From assembly GCF_963678635.1 (NCBI RefSeq), contig NC_087067.1, positions 7,983,716 to 8,047,715 of the forward strand: a stretch of 64,000 nucleotides of DNA, written 5' to 3'. The notes beneath the pieces are model-generated. The model was not told where the DNA came from, made no database searches, and was given only the letters and a program-made list of their open reading frames with translations. The DNA comes from Symsagittifera roscoffensis (taxonomy: Eukaryota > Xenacoelomorpha > Acoela > Convolutidae). The first letter of the stretch is position 1. The number at the start of each line of letters is the position of its first letter. Positions 41,951 through 53,639 of this stretch are shown piece after piece. The position numbers and the translations under genes are program-made.

Positions 41951-42360
41951 TGAGTTAGGACCGTGTTGGTTAACTCATAGAGTAATTTCGGATAGGGTAC
42001 ACCGTCTGCTCGTCACGCTATCTTATTTTCGGCCGGATAGATTCGTGCAACTTCTTAGTCTAATACCGATCCTAATCTTACTCTTATACTATCTAGTCTC
42101 AGGTTGTTTAACTAGTCTCTGCTAGGCTCAATAGATCTAGGGTATACTGGTTTATTGCGGCTGCTGAAGTGCTCGGGAGAGTCCAACTAATTTCTAAGTT
42201 AAATTCAAATCTCTCTGGTGCTGAAATTACAAGTAACTTCAGCACTTACAAATAAGTGGGTTGTTAGTTAGATGGATCATGATTGGTTAATATTAAATAC
42301 TTTACATTGGTAAAACATTTAATTTATCCAATCATAAAATGTAGTTTAGATCAGGTTCCA
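41951..42360 (-). repeat. 5' LTR of the giant element
   Basis: Same 410 bp as the left LTR. It is followed on the minus strand by the PBS after two bases (TC). It is flanked on its outer side by ATTT, the target-site duplication. Confidence 0.97.
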
Positions 42361-42364
42361 ATTT

Positions 42365-44230
42365 CTCTCACTTTTTCCATTTAAAAATATTGTGTGAAAC
42401 CAATATCAACTATCAGTTTTTGAAAACACTGCATTTCTGAAAATTTTAGAAAAAAATTTAACTCTCTGTAATTGATTAGAAGCGATTAAAACTGATTTTT
42501 GTGAAGACCGACAATGAAAACTTATCATGATCGACTTCGATTCATGAAACTGCAGAGGTAAATACTTCAAACTCAATACTGATGTCCATGACTACCTGTA
42601 ACAAAACCAATCATTGTTTAAAACAAGGATAGCCAGTTGCTGTGCAAGTAGCACAGAAAGTTCCGACACATTCGCAAAGCAACAACAAAAAAAGTATTCT
42701 TTCCCTTGGTTAGTCTAATTTTTTGTGATGGTAATTAAATGATTCAGAAAAAAAACGGCTACAGGTGCCTTCAAAAAACAAAGATACAACAAATGAGAAA
42801 AAAATAAAAAAGATTTTCTAAAAATGTTTTTAAATTGTTTTGAGATTTTGTTGAAGCGCTGAAAAAGAAGCTTCCAAATTCGGTTTCGAATTAAAAACAA
42901 TTGATTATGTAAATCAATTGTTTTTAGCGTAAATGGCCAATTTCGAAAAATAACGAGAGTTACTCGCTCCAAACTGGACAGAAGCTCAAAATATTAAGCT
43001 CAAAATATTTTTTCTCGACAATGGAATACTTTTTTGAATTTTTTTAAAAATCCTTCGAATTAAGACTGAAACGGCTTGAACGTGATATATTACTCGACCC
43101 AGTCCAATAACTATACGTGGTACCTGATTTTGCCTGGGAACGAAAACTAAACCCACCGGAATACATAGTTACTCCCCATTTTCAATGGTCGGAACATTAA
43201 GGCGGTTAAATGCTTAGCCAAAAAATAATACATCTACAAGAGTAAAGTTAATAAGATTTTGATTGATCCCTTTTTCGCTGGTCTGAAATGAATAAAGGTC
43301 CTCCCGAATCGCCGCTGCAAACTGAAGATTGAGATGAAACTGACGTACTTTGTACACATATTTGCTTGTTTCTTCTCACAAAAGTAAAAATACAAGTTGC
43401 CCAGAGCTCCTTATAGAGTTTTCTTCCTTGTTTTTAATGCGTTCTTTGTGAGATATTTACATAAAGATATACTTAGAAAAAAAACCTAATTAAATCTTAT
43501 AATGATGGCTCGCGTAAGACGAAGTCATGTTTGTGTGCTTTTAGTGGTGTCTAAGTTAGAATTTTCCAGACTCTAAATTAAAAGGAAAAACAGTTTTTTC
43601 GACTATTGGTTGAAAATTTTTTGATAATTTTCCGACTGTAGATTGTATTAGTTTCCCAGACACTCTTCCTTTAAAAAACTGATAAAGTAACAAAGAAAAT
43701 AGGGATAAATAATTTTAGGCGCAGCGCCAAGTAAAATTAACTTATTGTGAGTGAATGAGTTGGAAAATCTGAAAATATGGTACCTATCGCAAAACTCAGG
43801 CTGAATAAAAGGTTAACACATAAAAATCAAAAGAGTAACCGTTTCCCATACAATTCATACATTAAAAACTTTGTATGGAACTTCATGACTAGTATTTTTT
43901 TAAAATGAGAATAGTATGTGTGCCTTTGTTCATCTTATAAAGTTTATGACAAACATTTACCCTCTAGAAAAATTTGGGGCCAGCAGTTTTCAAAAATCAC
44001 GAAATGGCAGATTTTATCGATCTCACTTTTATTTCTATTAATGACTGTGTTTTTTTTTTCAAACGCAGTAACTCATAAATAATGAATTGCTCATAAGTTA
44101 GAACGACATTTGATAATTAAGAAATCTGCAATATCAAATTATGAAATAAAGCAAAAACAACCTACAAAGCAAAATGTGAAAAAATCTCCTTTGTGATTCT
44201 TAAATAAAAAGTTTTTTTTTTTCAATCAAA
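42365..44230. other. Non-coding DNA
   Basis: I see no supported gene. The 85-aa minus frame at 42,715-42,972 has no motif. Confidence 0.5.
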
Positions 44231-44235
44231 ACTAC

Positions 44236-44520
44236 ATTACGGGGCCAAAACTGTGTATTTTGAGAATTTTAAGCAAATTCCGCAACAAAGACGCGCTTTT
44301 TCTTCTTCGTTTATTCTTTCTTTTTCTTTGATCGTTCCGACAAAATTTTAACATGTTTAAATTTTAGAGTTTCGCTTTAATCTTAACACCAAACTGTAGG
44401 CCTATCCTGGATTCCAGAGACCTACAAACACCAGACTATGGGCCCATCTAGTCCAAGTTTGACCTCGTGATGTAAAACTTGAGTTTGAGTAGACGACCTT
44501 TCGAGTGGAAGAAATGTCTT
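44236..44520. repeat. Dispersed repeat, copy 1
   Basis: Contains GGGGCCAAAACTGTGTATTTTG and, about 150 nt on, GATTCCAGAGACCTACAAACACCA. Similar blocks occur at about 47,090-47,140 (CCAAACTGTGTATTTTGTGAA) and 49,335-49,510 (GGGGCCAAGCTGTGTATTTTG, GATTCCAGTGACATACACTCACCA). An unclassified repeat family. Confidence 0.5.
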
Positions 44521-44529
44521 ATTCGTTCA

Positions 44530-46300
44530 AAAAGAAGAAAACTCAATTCTCAAAATGAAACTGTTTTTTTTTTGATCAGATGATTAAATTTGGTCCAGAA
44601 AAAAACTTTATAAATTTTTTGTGCAGTTGTGAAGTTTAAGCATTTTTTAAGTTTTTTAATTTCATAAAAAATTGGTAGTCGTACAATTCGCAAAGCAAAG
44701 TAAAAATGTCTGGAAAAGTGTGATTATCGTGTTTTTTTGTCCTTGGATGCAATCCGGGACTGCTATCGCCCTCAAAAAAAATCAAAGTGCATCAATATTT
44801 TAAGGTTTTTTCCTGAAAAAAAAACAAAGAAAAATCAGCAAGACCTACAAAAAGAGTCTTCACTACATTCATTACAATTAATGAGAAAAAAATTGTTTGA
44901 GCGTATAATGAGTTAAAAAAACGAATAAAATGAATAAGGAGAAAAAAAGCTGTATTTGACCCCTCAGTTCTTTTTCAGTTGGAACATTTATTTATTTGCG
45001 TCTAAATCTCTTAATTGTGTCGACTCAAACAAAAAAAATTGTAAGAAACGTATTGTGAAAATCATTTGAGAAATCTCATATAAAAAACAGGTTTGTGAAA
45101 AATTTTTTTCACACAATTGCTTCCTATGGAAAATGCTTAAGAAATTAAAATCACATGATACGCATTTTTGCCATAGAACAAAATTGTATGATAAGCAGTT
45201 TTGCATACAATAGAACTGTATAGCAAGCATTTTTTTCATGAAATTTTTTCGGTTCGTTTCGAACTTGTGTTTTGCTTTAAAAACAAAAGCTGAAAAATAT
45301 CTCAAATGAGAACATCAACAAGCAGGTTAGATGGCATTTACATGGAAGATAAAACCTCCATATTGCTAGATGCGAAGTCAGATAAACAGTAGATTTTAAC
45401 TTGAAATTTTTTGTATATGCCTACAAGGCCTCTGATTCGAAAAATTCAGATGTTGAAAATAGGAGACTGTTTCTCGGTTACATTTAGGTTAAATCTTTTC
45501 ATGTACAACTAAAAAGTGCAAACTCTGCCATCACAGTGAACCTTCAATTAGACCCTTGATTCTTCAAGCCGAAAGGACTTCAAGCCGATAATTAAACTTT
45601 ACAAGCACCTCAAATCATTTTTTTTCATCAGTAAAACGTTGCTTGTCAAAATCGTAGGCTATTTAACTCCATAAAAAGCGTTATTTATGACAATGAATCA
45701 CTTGGGATTGGCATCCGTTAGTAATATCAGCCGGGTTTTGAAATGCATAAATTATAAACAACAAAATTACCTTCAACCGTTTTTTATTTTTCAACTTTCC
45801 TAAACACCATTTGGAGGCTTAAATTTTATGAGAAATTGAGAACTTCCTCGAAAAAATTTTCAAATTAATCATATTTCATGACTTAGAGAGGAAATTTTTG
45901 GCTTGAAGTCCCTAATTTTACGATTCGGCTTGAAGTCCCGTCGACTTGATGTCCGGCACCCGATTCTTTTATGCATAAAGACTGTGTTTGGGCTGTGTTT
46001 GAACCTTATAAGCAAAAATTTGAATATTCTGCACAGTTTAAGGTACTAAAAAGGGACTAAAACTGGTTTAGGGACTAAAAAGAGAATTAAAAAAAATATT
46101 CTTTTTTAGAAATGGAAATCGTTTTATCAGCGTTTTTTCGTCAAAACAAATTAAAATTGTGACAAACATTATGTGCTCATTGAATTAAAACTAGAAGTAA
46201 GCTTTTTTAAACCTACATAAAAACCTTTTTTGGAAGATTTCTCAAAACAAAATGGTTGAAAAATAACAGATTGTCTTGAATATAAATTGTTTTGTTTTTA
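44530..46300. other. Non-coding DNA with short motif repeats
   Basis: No supported gene. ACAAAATTGTATGATAAGCA and inverted fragments at 45,178-45,245 belong to the same hairpin motif family as 6.3-6.9 kb and 62.8-63.0 kb. Confidence 0.5.
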
Positions 46301-46608
46301 ATCAGTAGTTTCTTCTACTCGGTTTGTCTGGTCTCATGAAACGAGCAAGGCCACGGTTTTTTTGAAAAATAAGTGTATTCAAAGATCGCCCTCAGAATGT
46401 ATTCAAAGTGTATTGCAACAAATGCCTGTGCTAGCTATAATTGTTTCCGACCGAGCTGATCATGGACAACAAAAATCATTCCATTGTCAATTTGATACAA
46501 TTTATTCAATTACATCCTTGCATTCAAGTTTAATACTGGAAAATCAACTTTTTTTCTAAATTCAACATTCAAACCTCTAATAAATTAAAGAAAGTCTAAT
46601 AAAAAAGT

Positions 46609-46846
46609 CTAATAAATTAAAGGAAGAAAATTCGTCATTGCTTGGAGATATGTTTCCTGCAAGACTGTTGCATGCTTTTTCTTCGGGTAAAGAACACTTA
46701 TACCCATTCCAACAGCAGTTATAAAATAATTTCGTGAATATTTATAGGATCGGTCACAAAGTGGAATAATGCGATCTTTTTCAATAGAAGTTGGTAGTCT
46801 AATAACAGCAATATCGTTTTCTAAGTGATAGTCATCGCGACGATAG
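46609..46846 (-). CDS. Trypsin-like serine protease, exon 3 (catalytic Asp)
   Basis: The acceptor TTCATGCTTCAG ends at 46,847. One base completes the Phe codon split by intron 2, and the exon then reads YRRDDYHLENDIAVIRLPTS, in which NDIAVIRL carries the catalytic Asp. IEKDRIIPLC and ITAVGMGISVLYPKKK match the usual positions of the chymotrypsin fold (C after the Asp strand, G-x-G near the GWG motif). The frame stops at TAG 46,611-46,609 before any GDSGG. Either a further exon is joined by a site I did not recognise, or the gene is truncated and inactive. A decayed SEGD-like stretch near 46,390 was too weak to call. Confidence 0.75.
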
Positions 46847-47729
46847 CTGAAGCATGAAAATCGGCTTGACCTTGAGATAATTTTATTTGAATTCTACCAT
46901 GTTTATTCCCAGAAACTTCTCTTGTTGTTCCGAAAAAAAAGAAGAAAAGATCTAAAGTTTTTGTGGTACGTGGTTTTTCACGTAAGAGCAGGTTCCAAAA
47001 CAGTCAGATTTCGTCGAATTCTAATCTTTTTACAAAACATATTAATTTGCTCCTAGTAGTAATTCAGTAAAAATTATTTAAATGAATCCATTAAGAAGCC
47101 AAACTGTGTATTTTGTGAACTGTAAGCGGAATCTGCAACAAGGTCCCTCTCTTTAATCTTGAATGGTTGTTTGAAAAGTTCTGGTCTAGTAAGACAAAAG
47201 AAAAAAAAATTAAAGGACAATTTTGGGCAAATGTTACTAAGATTTATAGCAAAATATCCAAATCGACGGACTCCAAATGATCGTAAATATCCATTCTGAA
47301 AATCTCAAGATGTGAAGCTCTTATCAGTTATTTTCCGGATCTGAAATTGTCACTTTTTGCCATTTCTAATAGGTTTTTGAATTATGTGAAATTATACAAA
47401 AAAACAGTTAAAAAAAATTGTCACTTTGAATAACAAAACATTTTCGGAAAAAATGGTGAAAAATCTGGTAAGTGCCGAACTCATAAATAGATATTTTCGC
47501 AGAGTGGTTTCAGATCATTTGCTATCGGTCGAAGTAACAATTTTGTTAAAAATCAAAATAAATTATACAAAATTGTCCTTAAAGTAAGTCAATTTAAATT
47601 TGAAAAAGCCTAAAATTTTTTAAAACCAACTAAGGGAGAAAATAATCACAGTTAGGTCTGTAGCCTCATGTTTATAATATTGAGACATATAAAAAGTTGA
47701 AAATTAACTTGAAAAGTTGTACTACTCAC

Positions 47730-47817
47730 AATGGGTGTACATATGCTTCTCCCCGGATGCTTCTGAGGCTGCGATTTGGCTTTGAGAAGTCTCCAATGAA
47801 AACATCGACCGAGCCAT
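47730..47817 (-). CDS. Trypsin-like serine protease, exon 2
   Basis: An 88-nt exon bounded by acceptor ACTTAG and donor GTGAGT. It encodes GSVDVFIGDFSKPNRSL and RGEAYVHP, the segment between the catalytic His and Asp blocks (V.V.LGd...R......HP). Phases match exactly: exon 1 leaves one base and exon 2 supplies two; exon 2 leaves two and exon 3 supplies one. Too short and Met-less to show up as an ORF. Confidence 0.75.
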
Positions 47818-49334
47818 CTAAGTCATTTTGCGGTATTTTTTATGTAAGTAGTTTTGTTGGAAATCCAAGTTTTAATCAACTTAATAACAAATATGACCGT
47901 GAACGGTTCAGTTTTAGCTTAAACTGTTTAATTCTAGGATTTTAGTTTTAGGATTTTAATTTCCTGTTTGTTGTTTTTTCTAGACCGTAAAGCATTTTAA
48001 ATTTTTTTGGGACACTATTTTTTTGCCTTTGAATTTTTTTCTTGTGAAGCCCAATATCCCCAGACTGAGTAATTTGATACTGCTCTGAGCATTACTAGGA
48101 TTGCAAAAAAAATTTGCGTAAACAATTGATAACAAGTAACTGAGTCAAATATTTTTGCGTAATAAGTAATCCGCGACAAAGACGAAACCGCCTCGTAGCA
48201 AATTTGAAAAAATAATATATGAATTTAAAATGTTCCGAGGACAATAAAGCTGTTCGAGCGAAAAAAATAAAAAGAACAAATCCCTAGCCATTGAAACTTT
48301 AAATTCAAACAAAAAACAGTTGATGTTTTCTAATGAAATTTTACACCAACTTGTACTTAAAATTATTTAGACCGATAACGAATGCTCAATCAAACAACCA
48401 AACTTTGGTTCAAAGGCTAACCAGTTTGTTCCTAGCCTAAAATATCCAGGATTCACTAATTGCATTAAAGTTTTCAAACGAGGGGATATTGTAAGAAACA
48501 GCTCAATTCAGTAATCCTTAAGAACTCAATTTTTTTCAGAATGCTCAAGATCGCACCAAAAACTTTCTTTGCTCCACTTGTTAAAGATTTAACTCCAATG
48601 CTGCAAACTTAGTGCAGATTACGACCTGGGTTAAATAATATTTTTAGTTTTTGACACCAATTTTTGGTTAACTCATATTTTGAAAGTGGACACGTCAAAC
48701 AATTTTAATATCCCGCATATTCAGAAAATTTGTTGTCCCGAAAAACTTTCTCGCATCCTCGAAAATTTCTATAGTCAAACAAAAATCAATTATAATCACT
48801 CTTTTGCGTAAAAAGTTATGATAAATTTTAGAAATTTTTAATAGGTTATCACACCAAATTTTATTCATCAGTTTTTAGGTACACTTGAACATTATCGATT
48901 ATTTTCGCACCATTTTCTTCATCATTTGTTGTGAAGTAAACTTTTTTAATCAATTATAATTGATTGTAAATCACTTATTGTCCCATTTTGTCTCTGACCT
49001 TGCATCTATGTTGCCCTTTTGTATTGCTTTTCAGAGAATTTGGCTTGTGCGAGGAGTTGGAGGATCGTTCTAGCAACATTCAAAACAATTTAAATTTATG
49101 AGAACTTTTTGTGCTTTTGATTTAATTTTTGTTCATGATGCATTTTTTGAAGTTTTTCTTCCGCTATTTTATGAGGACATTTTTTTAAAATAACTTTTTG
49201 GCAGAACTTTTTTTTCATCAAACTCGGAACCTAATTGAAAAGAATCTCTAAGCAATTTTTGCTTCATCGTTAAAAATAGTTTTCATATGAACCAAAAAAT
49301 GAAGTAGTATAATCATGATACAACTTTCAATACG

Positions 49335-49510
49335 GGGCCAAGCTGTGTATTTTGTGAATTCTAAGCGTAGTCCGCAAAAATACCGCTTTCTTTGATCTAT
49401 CCATTTTTATGTGTTTCCTTTGATTGAGCCGATAAAGTCATAACATTTGTAAAGATTTGTTTCCGGATTCCAGTGACATACACTCACCAAATTGTGCCCC
49501 TACCAGTGTA
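49335..49510. repeat. Dispersed repeat, copy 3
   Basis: Shares GGCCAAGCTGTGTATTTTG and CATACACTCACCA-type blocks with 44,236-44,520 and, in part, with 47,090-47,140. It lies in intron 1 of the protease gene. Confidence 0.45.
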
Positions 49511-49779
49511 CAGTTTGGCTTATTAATGTTGATGTGATCTTTTTTGGTGAAACAAGAGATCAAAATTGATTTAAAAAGGTGATCTGTGGAAATTATAATC
49601 AAATATAATTGATAAAACCTGAATATTGGAAATAACGGTTTTCAAAAAAACCAATATTAGCGGCTAGAATGCCATATTGAGTTTTGCAAGCATATGGTCG
49701 ACTGGATATTGAATCAATTAAAATTTATATTGGAGCAAATGTCAAACATAAACTTTAAAATGCCCATTTTAGTTCGTCA

Positions 49780-50560
49780 AAATGTTTCCAAATTGGTCAT
49801 AATTTCAGAAATTATTTTCTCATCTGATCCCAAATATGATCATTAGGAGACATATTTGCTAAACCAGGAGGCCAAGGAAAAACCTAAACTCGTTTTCGTT
49901 CTCAAATTTTGTTCACTTGACGACGCAGCATGAGAAGTTGCATTATCTTTTTGAAAATCAAATTCCCTGGGTACTGTCCTATAAATGGCCTTACAGCGGT
50001 TCAAAACTTCATTTATGTACCGTCTGTTATTCAAGTTGTCTTCAAAGAACCCGTAACTAGTTTGAAATCTTTCTAGGAAAACCAGCCCAGAACCTAGTTT
50101 TTTTTCAGCTATCTAGTAGCATTGCGTTTTTTTAGGATATCGGATTTTTGCTAATCGATAAGTTTTTGTCCCACCATCCTTACTATGAAGAAAAACTGAG
50201 TTCCATCGCTATGAGGAACTTCTTTCTATTGTCTATTCCAGCGTGAAATTTTATTTGCAAAAACTTTCCGATATTTTTCTGATTTTTCTGGACATAATTT
50301 GATGTAATAGAGGGCTACAACTATACCTTTTTTTCTAATGTTCCAGCAGCAGTTTATTTTTGCTGATATTTTTGCTGATGTCAATCATGGGTTTGCGCGA
50401 CAATCTCGAACATTTGTCTTTTATACTATCTGTGATTTCTTGTACGCTTCCTCCCTATTTCGTTGGTACCAGTTCTAGATGGAACGGTTTTTGCCAAAAC
50501 TTTTCAACTGTTCGTTTCTTTTGTAATCAAAACAAACAAAGCCATTTTTCCTATTTTTAA
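49780..50560 (-). pseudogene. Tc1/mariner transposase relic
   Basis: Several frames on the minus strand give transposase blocks in the right order: KVFANKISRWNRQ, then KEVPHSDGTQFFFI (first catalytic Asp), a GLVFLERFQTSYG block, NNRRYINEVLNR, FDFQKDNATSHAA (second Asp), and in another frame FPWPPGLANMSPNDHIWDQM (the W-P-x-x-S-P-D-L-N-P-I-E block). Stops and shifts separate them, so it is inactive. It lies in intron 1 of the protease gene, upstream of three MITEs with mariner-like ends. Confidence 0.7.
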
Positions 50561-50949
50561 AACATTCAACGGATGACCAAATTACTATTTCTGTTCTAAG
50601 TTTGAAGTTTGCTGAAAAACCTAGCCGGCATTTTATTCTGTCAACATGTGTTTAATTGAATATATCACTCAAAGAATCAATTTTGGTATTTATACTCCCT
50701 AAATATCTAATTATAAATAGATTTGTCACAAAATCAGCATAAAAATCCCTTAAAATTGATTGCTTAAGCCTCTACTTGAATGCGGGTTAACTTATATTTG
50801 CGCTTTATGTTGTTCACTATAAGGCTAAAATAGAACAAGATTGCTTGTATCAGGACAAAGCCCTGGAAATCCCTCAAACTGCCATTTAATTGGGTTTCGA
50901 TAGTTTAGTTGTAAATTAAAAATAGCCAAATTTATAAACTTAAGACTGA

Positions 50950-51524
50950 TACACTAGTGGCTTATGTTAAGCGCAAACTGAGGCTTTTCTCTCTGAAAGG
51001 CCTGTTTTCAAGGATGAATTTGGACAGTTTCTTTACTGGGAATTGAGTCTAAATAAATATAAAGGCTGAGAGCAAATGATCAGAGCTATGAAAATATTAA
51101 ACTTTGATTTCAAATACTTACCAGTTTTTTCCGGATCTGAAAAGCAGTTTTTTTATCCTCTCCAAGTTTTGCATCAGTCTGAACTCTTTCTCGAAAAAAC
51201 GGCAAAACAATGTTGTTCATGCAATGTTAAAAAATCCAAGCAATATTTTGAAATGTTCAGTTGACAGTCTCAATATACTCTGCGGTTTCTTTTTTTCAAC
51301 TAATTAGTGAAGATGTTGAAGACTGGCGTTGACCCAGAAAAAATTTGTAAGTCCTTCAAACCAAAGTTTGATAATTTCAAAGAATGCAGCTCGAATCATT
51401 TGCTTTTAGTCCAAGTAAATACTTTAATTTAATTCCCAGTGAAAACTGTCCAAAATCAATTTTGAAAGCAGGCGTTTTACAGAGTAAACATTTGAAATTG
51501 TGTCTAATTCTGTTCACTTGTGTA
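50950..51524. mobile_element. MITE with mariner-like ends, copy C
   Basis: Begins TACACTAGTGGCTTATGTTA and ends GTCTAATTCTGTTCACTTGTGTA, imperfect inverted ends with TA at both edges. Subterminal parts are also inverted (GAGCAAATGATCAGAGCT at about 51,071 against GCAGCTCGAATCATTTGCTT at about 51,387). About 575 bp, no transposase. Confidence 0.65.
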
Positions 51525-51689
51525 GTACCAAAAAATAAATGAAGCAATTTGACTCATATTGAGAGTTAATAAAACCAGTTAGCTTCCTCAGTTAAACTTG
51601 GAACGTTTTTGTAGTTCAGGACCCGATGGTACTCGTTTAGAAGTATGATTCCGTTTAAAATCTCGTTTAGAAGTTTGGTCCCGTGAAAC

Positions 51690-52294
51690 TACACTAATGG
51701 ATAAAATTAGGTGCAAATTCAGGATTTTACTCCGTAAAAGGCCTGTTTTTAATGTATTTTTTGTGCAACATTGCCTTCACAATTCATTAAAATTAAAACA
51801 TAGACCAAGAGCAAATGACCAGAGCTACCATCTATGAAAATATCATTATTTGGTTTCAATGATTACCAATGTAACCCGCGTCTGAAAACGCCAGTTTTCC
51901 TCATCTGCACTAAGTTTTTTACTTTGCGAGAATAAGAATCAAACGTAAGAATACACTTTTGTAAAAGTTTTACAGATTGTTTCCATTTTCTCGCTGAGAA
52001 TGTTTCTCGTTTCATGAAAAAAAACTTTTTACTCCTCTTACTGAATAAAGATTTCACTACGATAAAAAACTTAGTGCAGACGAGGAAAACTGGCCTTTTT
52101 AGACCCGGATTACCTTGGTATGTCTTTGAAACCAAATACTGATAGTTTCACAGATAGTAGCTCTGATCTTTTGCTTATGGTCAAGGTAAAAGTTTTACTG
52201 AATTTTGAAGGAAATTTGTCCAAAATGTACAATGAAAATAGGCATTTTACACAAAAAAAATCTAGAATTTGATTTCATTTTGTCCACTGGTGTA
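51690..52294. mobile_element. MITE with mariner-like ends, copy A
   Basis: Ends TACACTAATGGATAAAATTA and (reverse) TACACCAGTGGACAAAATGA. Internal arms are long inverted repeats: CCAGAGCTACCATCTATGAA at about 51,820 pairs with the GATAGTAGCTCTGATC region at about 52,155. About 605 bp. Confidence 0.75.
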
Positions 52295-52787
52295 CCAATG
52301 GATGGTCCCATACAAAAGTCAGAAAAACAATTTTTAGAGATAATTTCTAAGTTTTGTCAGTGATTGTGTGTTTTTGATAATTCCATTTTACAGAAATTTT
52401 TAATGACAAAACTAACGAAGAAATGCTCACAAGTTTTCCTTCTTTCATCCATTTCAAATACTTTAAGTCTATTCCAAGTGGTCTGGTGGCCCACACTTCT
52501 AAACAAGTTTTTTCAATGAGACTCATCAAAAATTGCGGGAACATACTTCTGAACGAGTACCCGGCAGAGTTTTGTAAACATTGCCTGAATAAAAAAACAC
52601 CCCGACGATGTATATTTCTTGCTCTCTTTGAAAATCGGAACAAAAATCAGAACATATACTTTTCATAACAAACAAACCAACAAACGTATCTTCTCGCAAA
52701 GGTTTAGTTCGAGAGTTAAATACGTTTGTTAATAAAGACTTGAATGCAGTTTCATGCTTTTCGTTGTGGCAGAAAAAAATGCCTTTT

Positions 52788-53338
52788 TACACTATTGGAC
52801 AAATTCATAATTTTACATGTAAAATGCCTGGTTTCAATGTAAATTTTGGACATTAAACCCTTCGCAGTTCAGTAAAGTTTTTACATCGACCGAGAGCAAA
52901 TAATCAGAGTTACCATCAGTTAAAGTATCAATATTTGGTTTCAATGACCTACCAATGTAATCCGAGTCTGGAAAATCAAGCGTGAAAAAGTGATACACGT
53001 CCGAGTTTAGTAAAGCTTTTGCACTGATTGTTTCCATTTTCTCGCTGAGGATGTTTCACGTCGCATGAACAACTTTTATACTCCGCCTATTCAATAAAGT
53101 GTTCACTACGATGCGAAACTTAGTGCAGATGAAGAAAACTTTCAGACCCGGATTACAATGGTAACTCATTGAAACCAAATTTGGATACTTTCATAGATGG
53201 TAGCTCTGGTCATTTATTCTCGGTCATTGTAAAAATTTTAGTGAATTTCGAAGAAAATGTTGTCCAAAATCGTCATTGAAAACAGGCATTTTAGAGAGTA
53301 GAGTTTAGAATTTGCGCTTAATTTTGTCCACTAGCGTA
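52788..53338. mobile_element. MITE with mariner-like ends, copy B
   Basis: Ends TACACTATTGGACAAATTCA and (reverse) TACGCTAGTGGACAAAATTA with TA edges. Internal inverted arms correspond to copy A. Its right end lies 22 bp from the exon 1 donor of the protease gene. About 551 bp. Confidence 0.75.
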
Positions 53339-53360
53339 GATTGCAAAACTTTTTGATTAC

Positions 53361-53620
53361 TTGTATCATCTATGCAGTGTGCCGCTGTAAGCACATGCCT
53401 TTCGGCTATGATAGACCCTCCACAAAGTTTCGATTTAAGGTCCCATTTATGAAATATCAATAGAACATAAAACTTCCGATTAGGAGCATCGTGGCCTCCG
53501 ACAACTTGAGGCTTCGATTTGAATCCATTTACCAGCATCTGTGTTCGGAATCCAAATGGCAAACTTGATAAAATTAATAAAACTGCATTTAAAGAAAAGC
53601 AGAAAAAAATGAGTTTTCAT
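53361..53620 (-). CDS. Trypsin-like serine protease, exon 1 (signal peptide, catalytic His)
   Basis: PQVVGGHDAPNRKFYVLLI is the activation-site start of the mature enzyme. CGGSIIAERHVLTAAHC carries the oxyanion-side loop and the catalytic His. The exon ends CIDDT plus one base at donor CAA/GTAATC (53,361/53,360). Upstream, ATG at 53,620 starts a signal-peptide-like stretch, but a T7 run (53,603-53,609 on the plus strand as A7) puts it one base out of frame with the protease. Alternatives are a one-base length error or mutation, or an acceptor at TTTAAATGCAG joining an upstream exon. Secreted digestive or defence protease family. Intron 1 is about 5.5 kb and full of transposons. Confidence 0.75.
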
Positions 53621-53639
53621 GTCATTGGAACGTTTTTTC

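Larger units (their letters stand above)
23577..42360 (-). mobile_element. Complete giant LTR retroelement with env, 18,784 bp
   Basis: Bounded by two 410-bp LTRs of the form TG...CA that look identical throughout, and by the 4-bp duplication ATTT (23,573-23,576 and 42,361-42,364). Transcription is leftward. In order it holds a PBS, leader, 155-aa ORF, Gag-protease and RT-RNase H-integrase in one frame, small ORFs, a Met-less 375-codon frame, an envelope gene, its membrane tail, a 601-aa ORF and a 3' intron. Identical LTRs mean very recent insertion. It is about twice the length of common Ty3/gypsy elements, with the domain order of that superfamily. The sense strand is A/C-rich and G-poor. 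A shorter diverged relative is at 57.5-61.9 kb. Confidence 0.95.

Noticed and set aside
46360-46480. Serine-protease exon with a GDSGG motif
   Set aside because: Only a weak SEGD-like match with in-frame stops; not enough to call.
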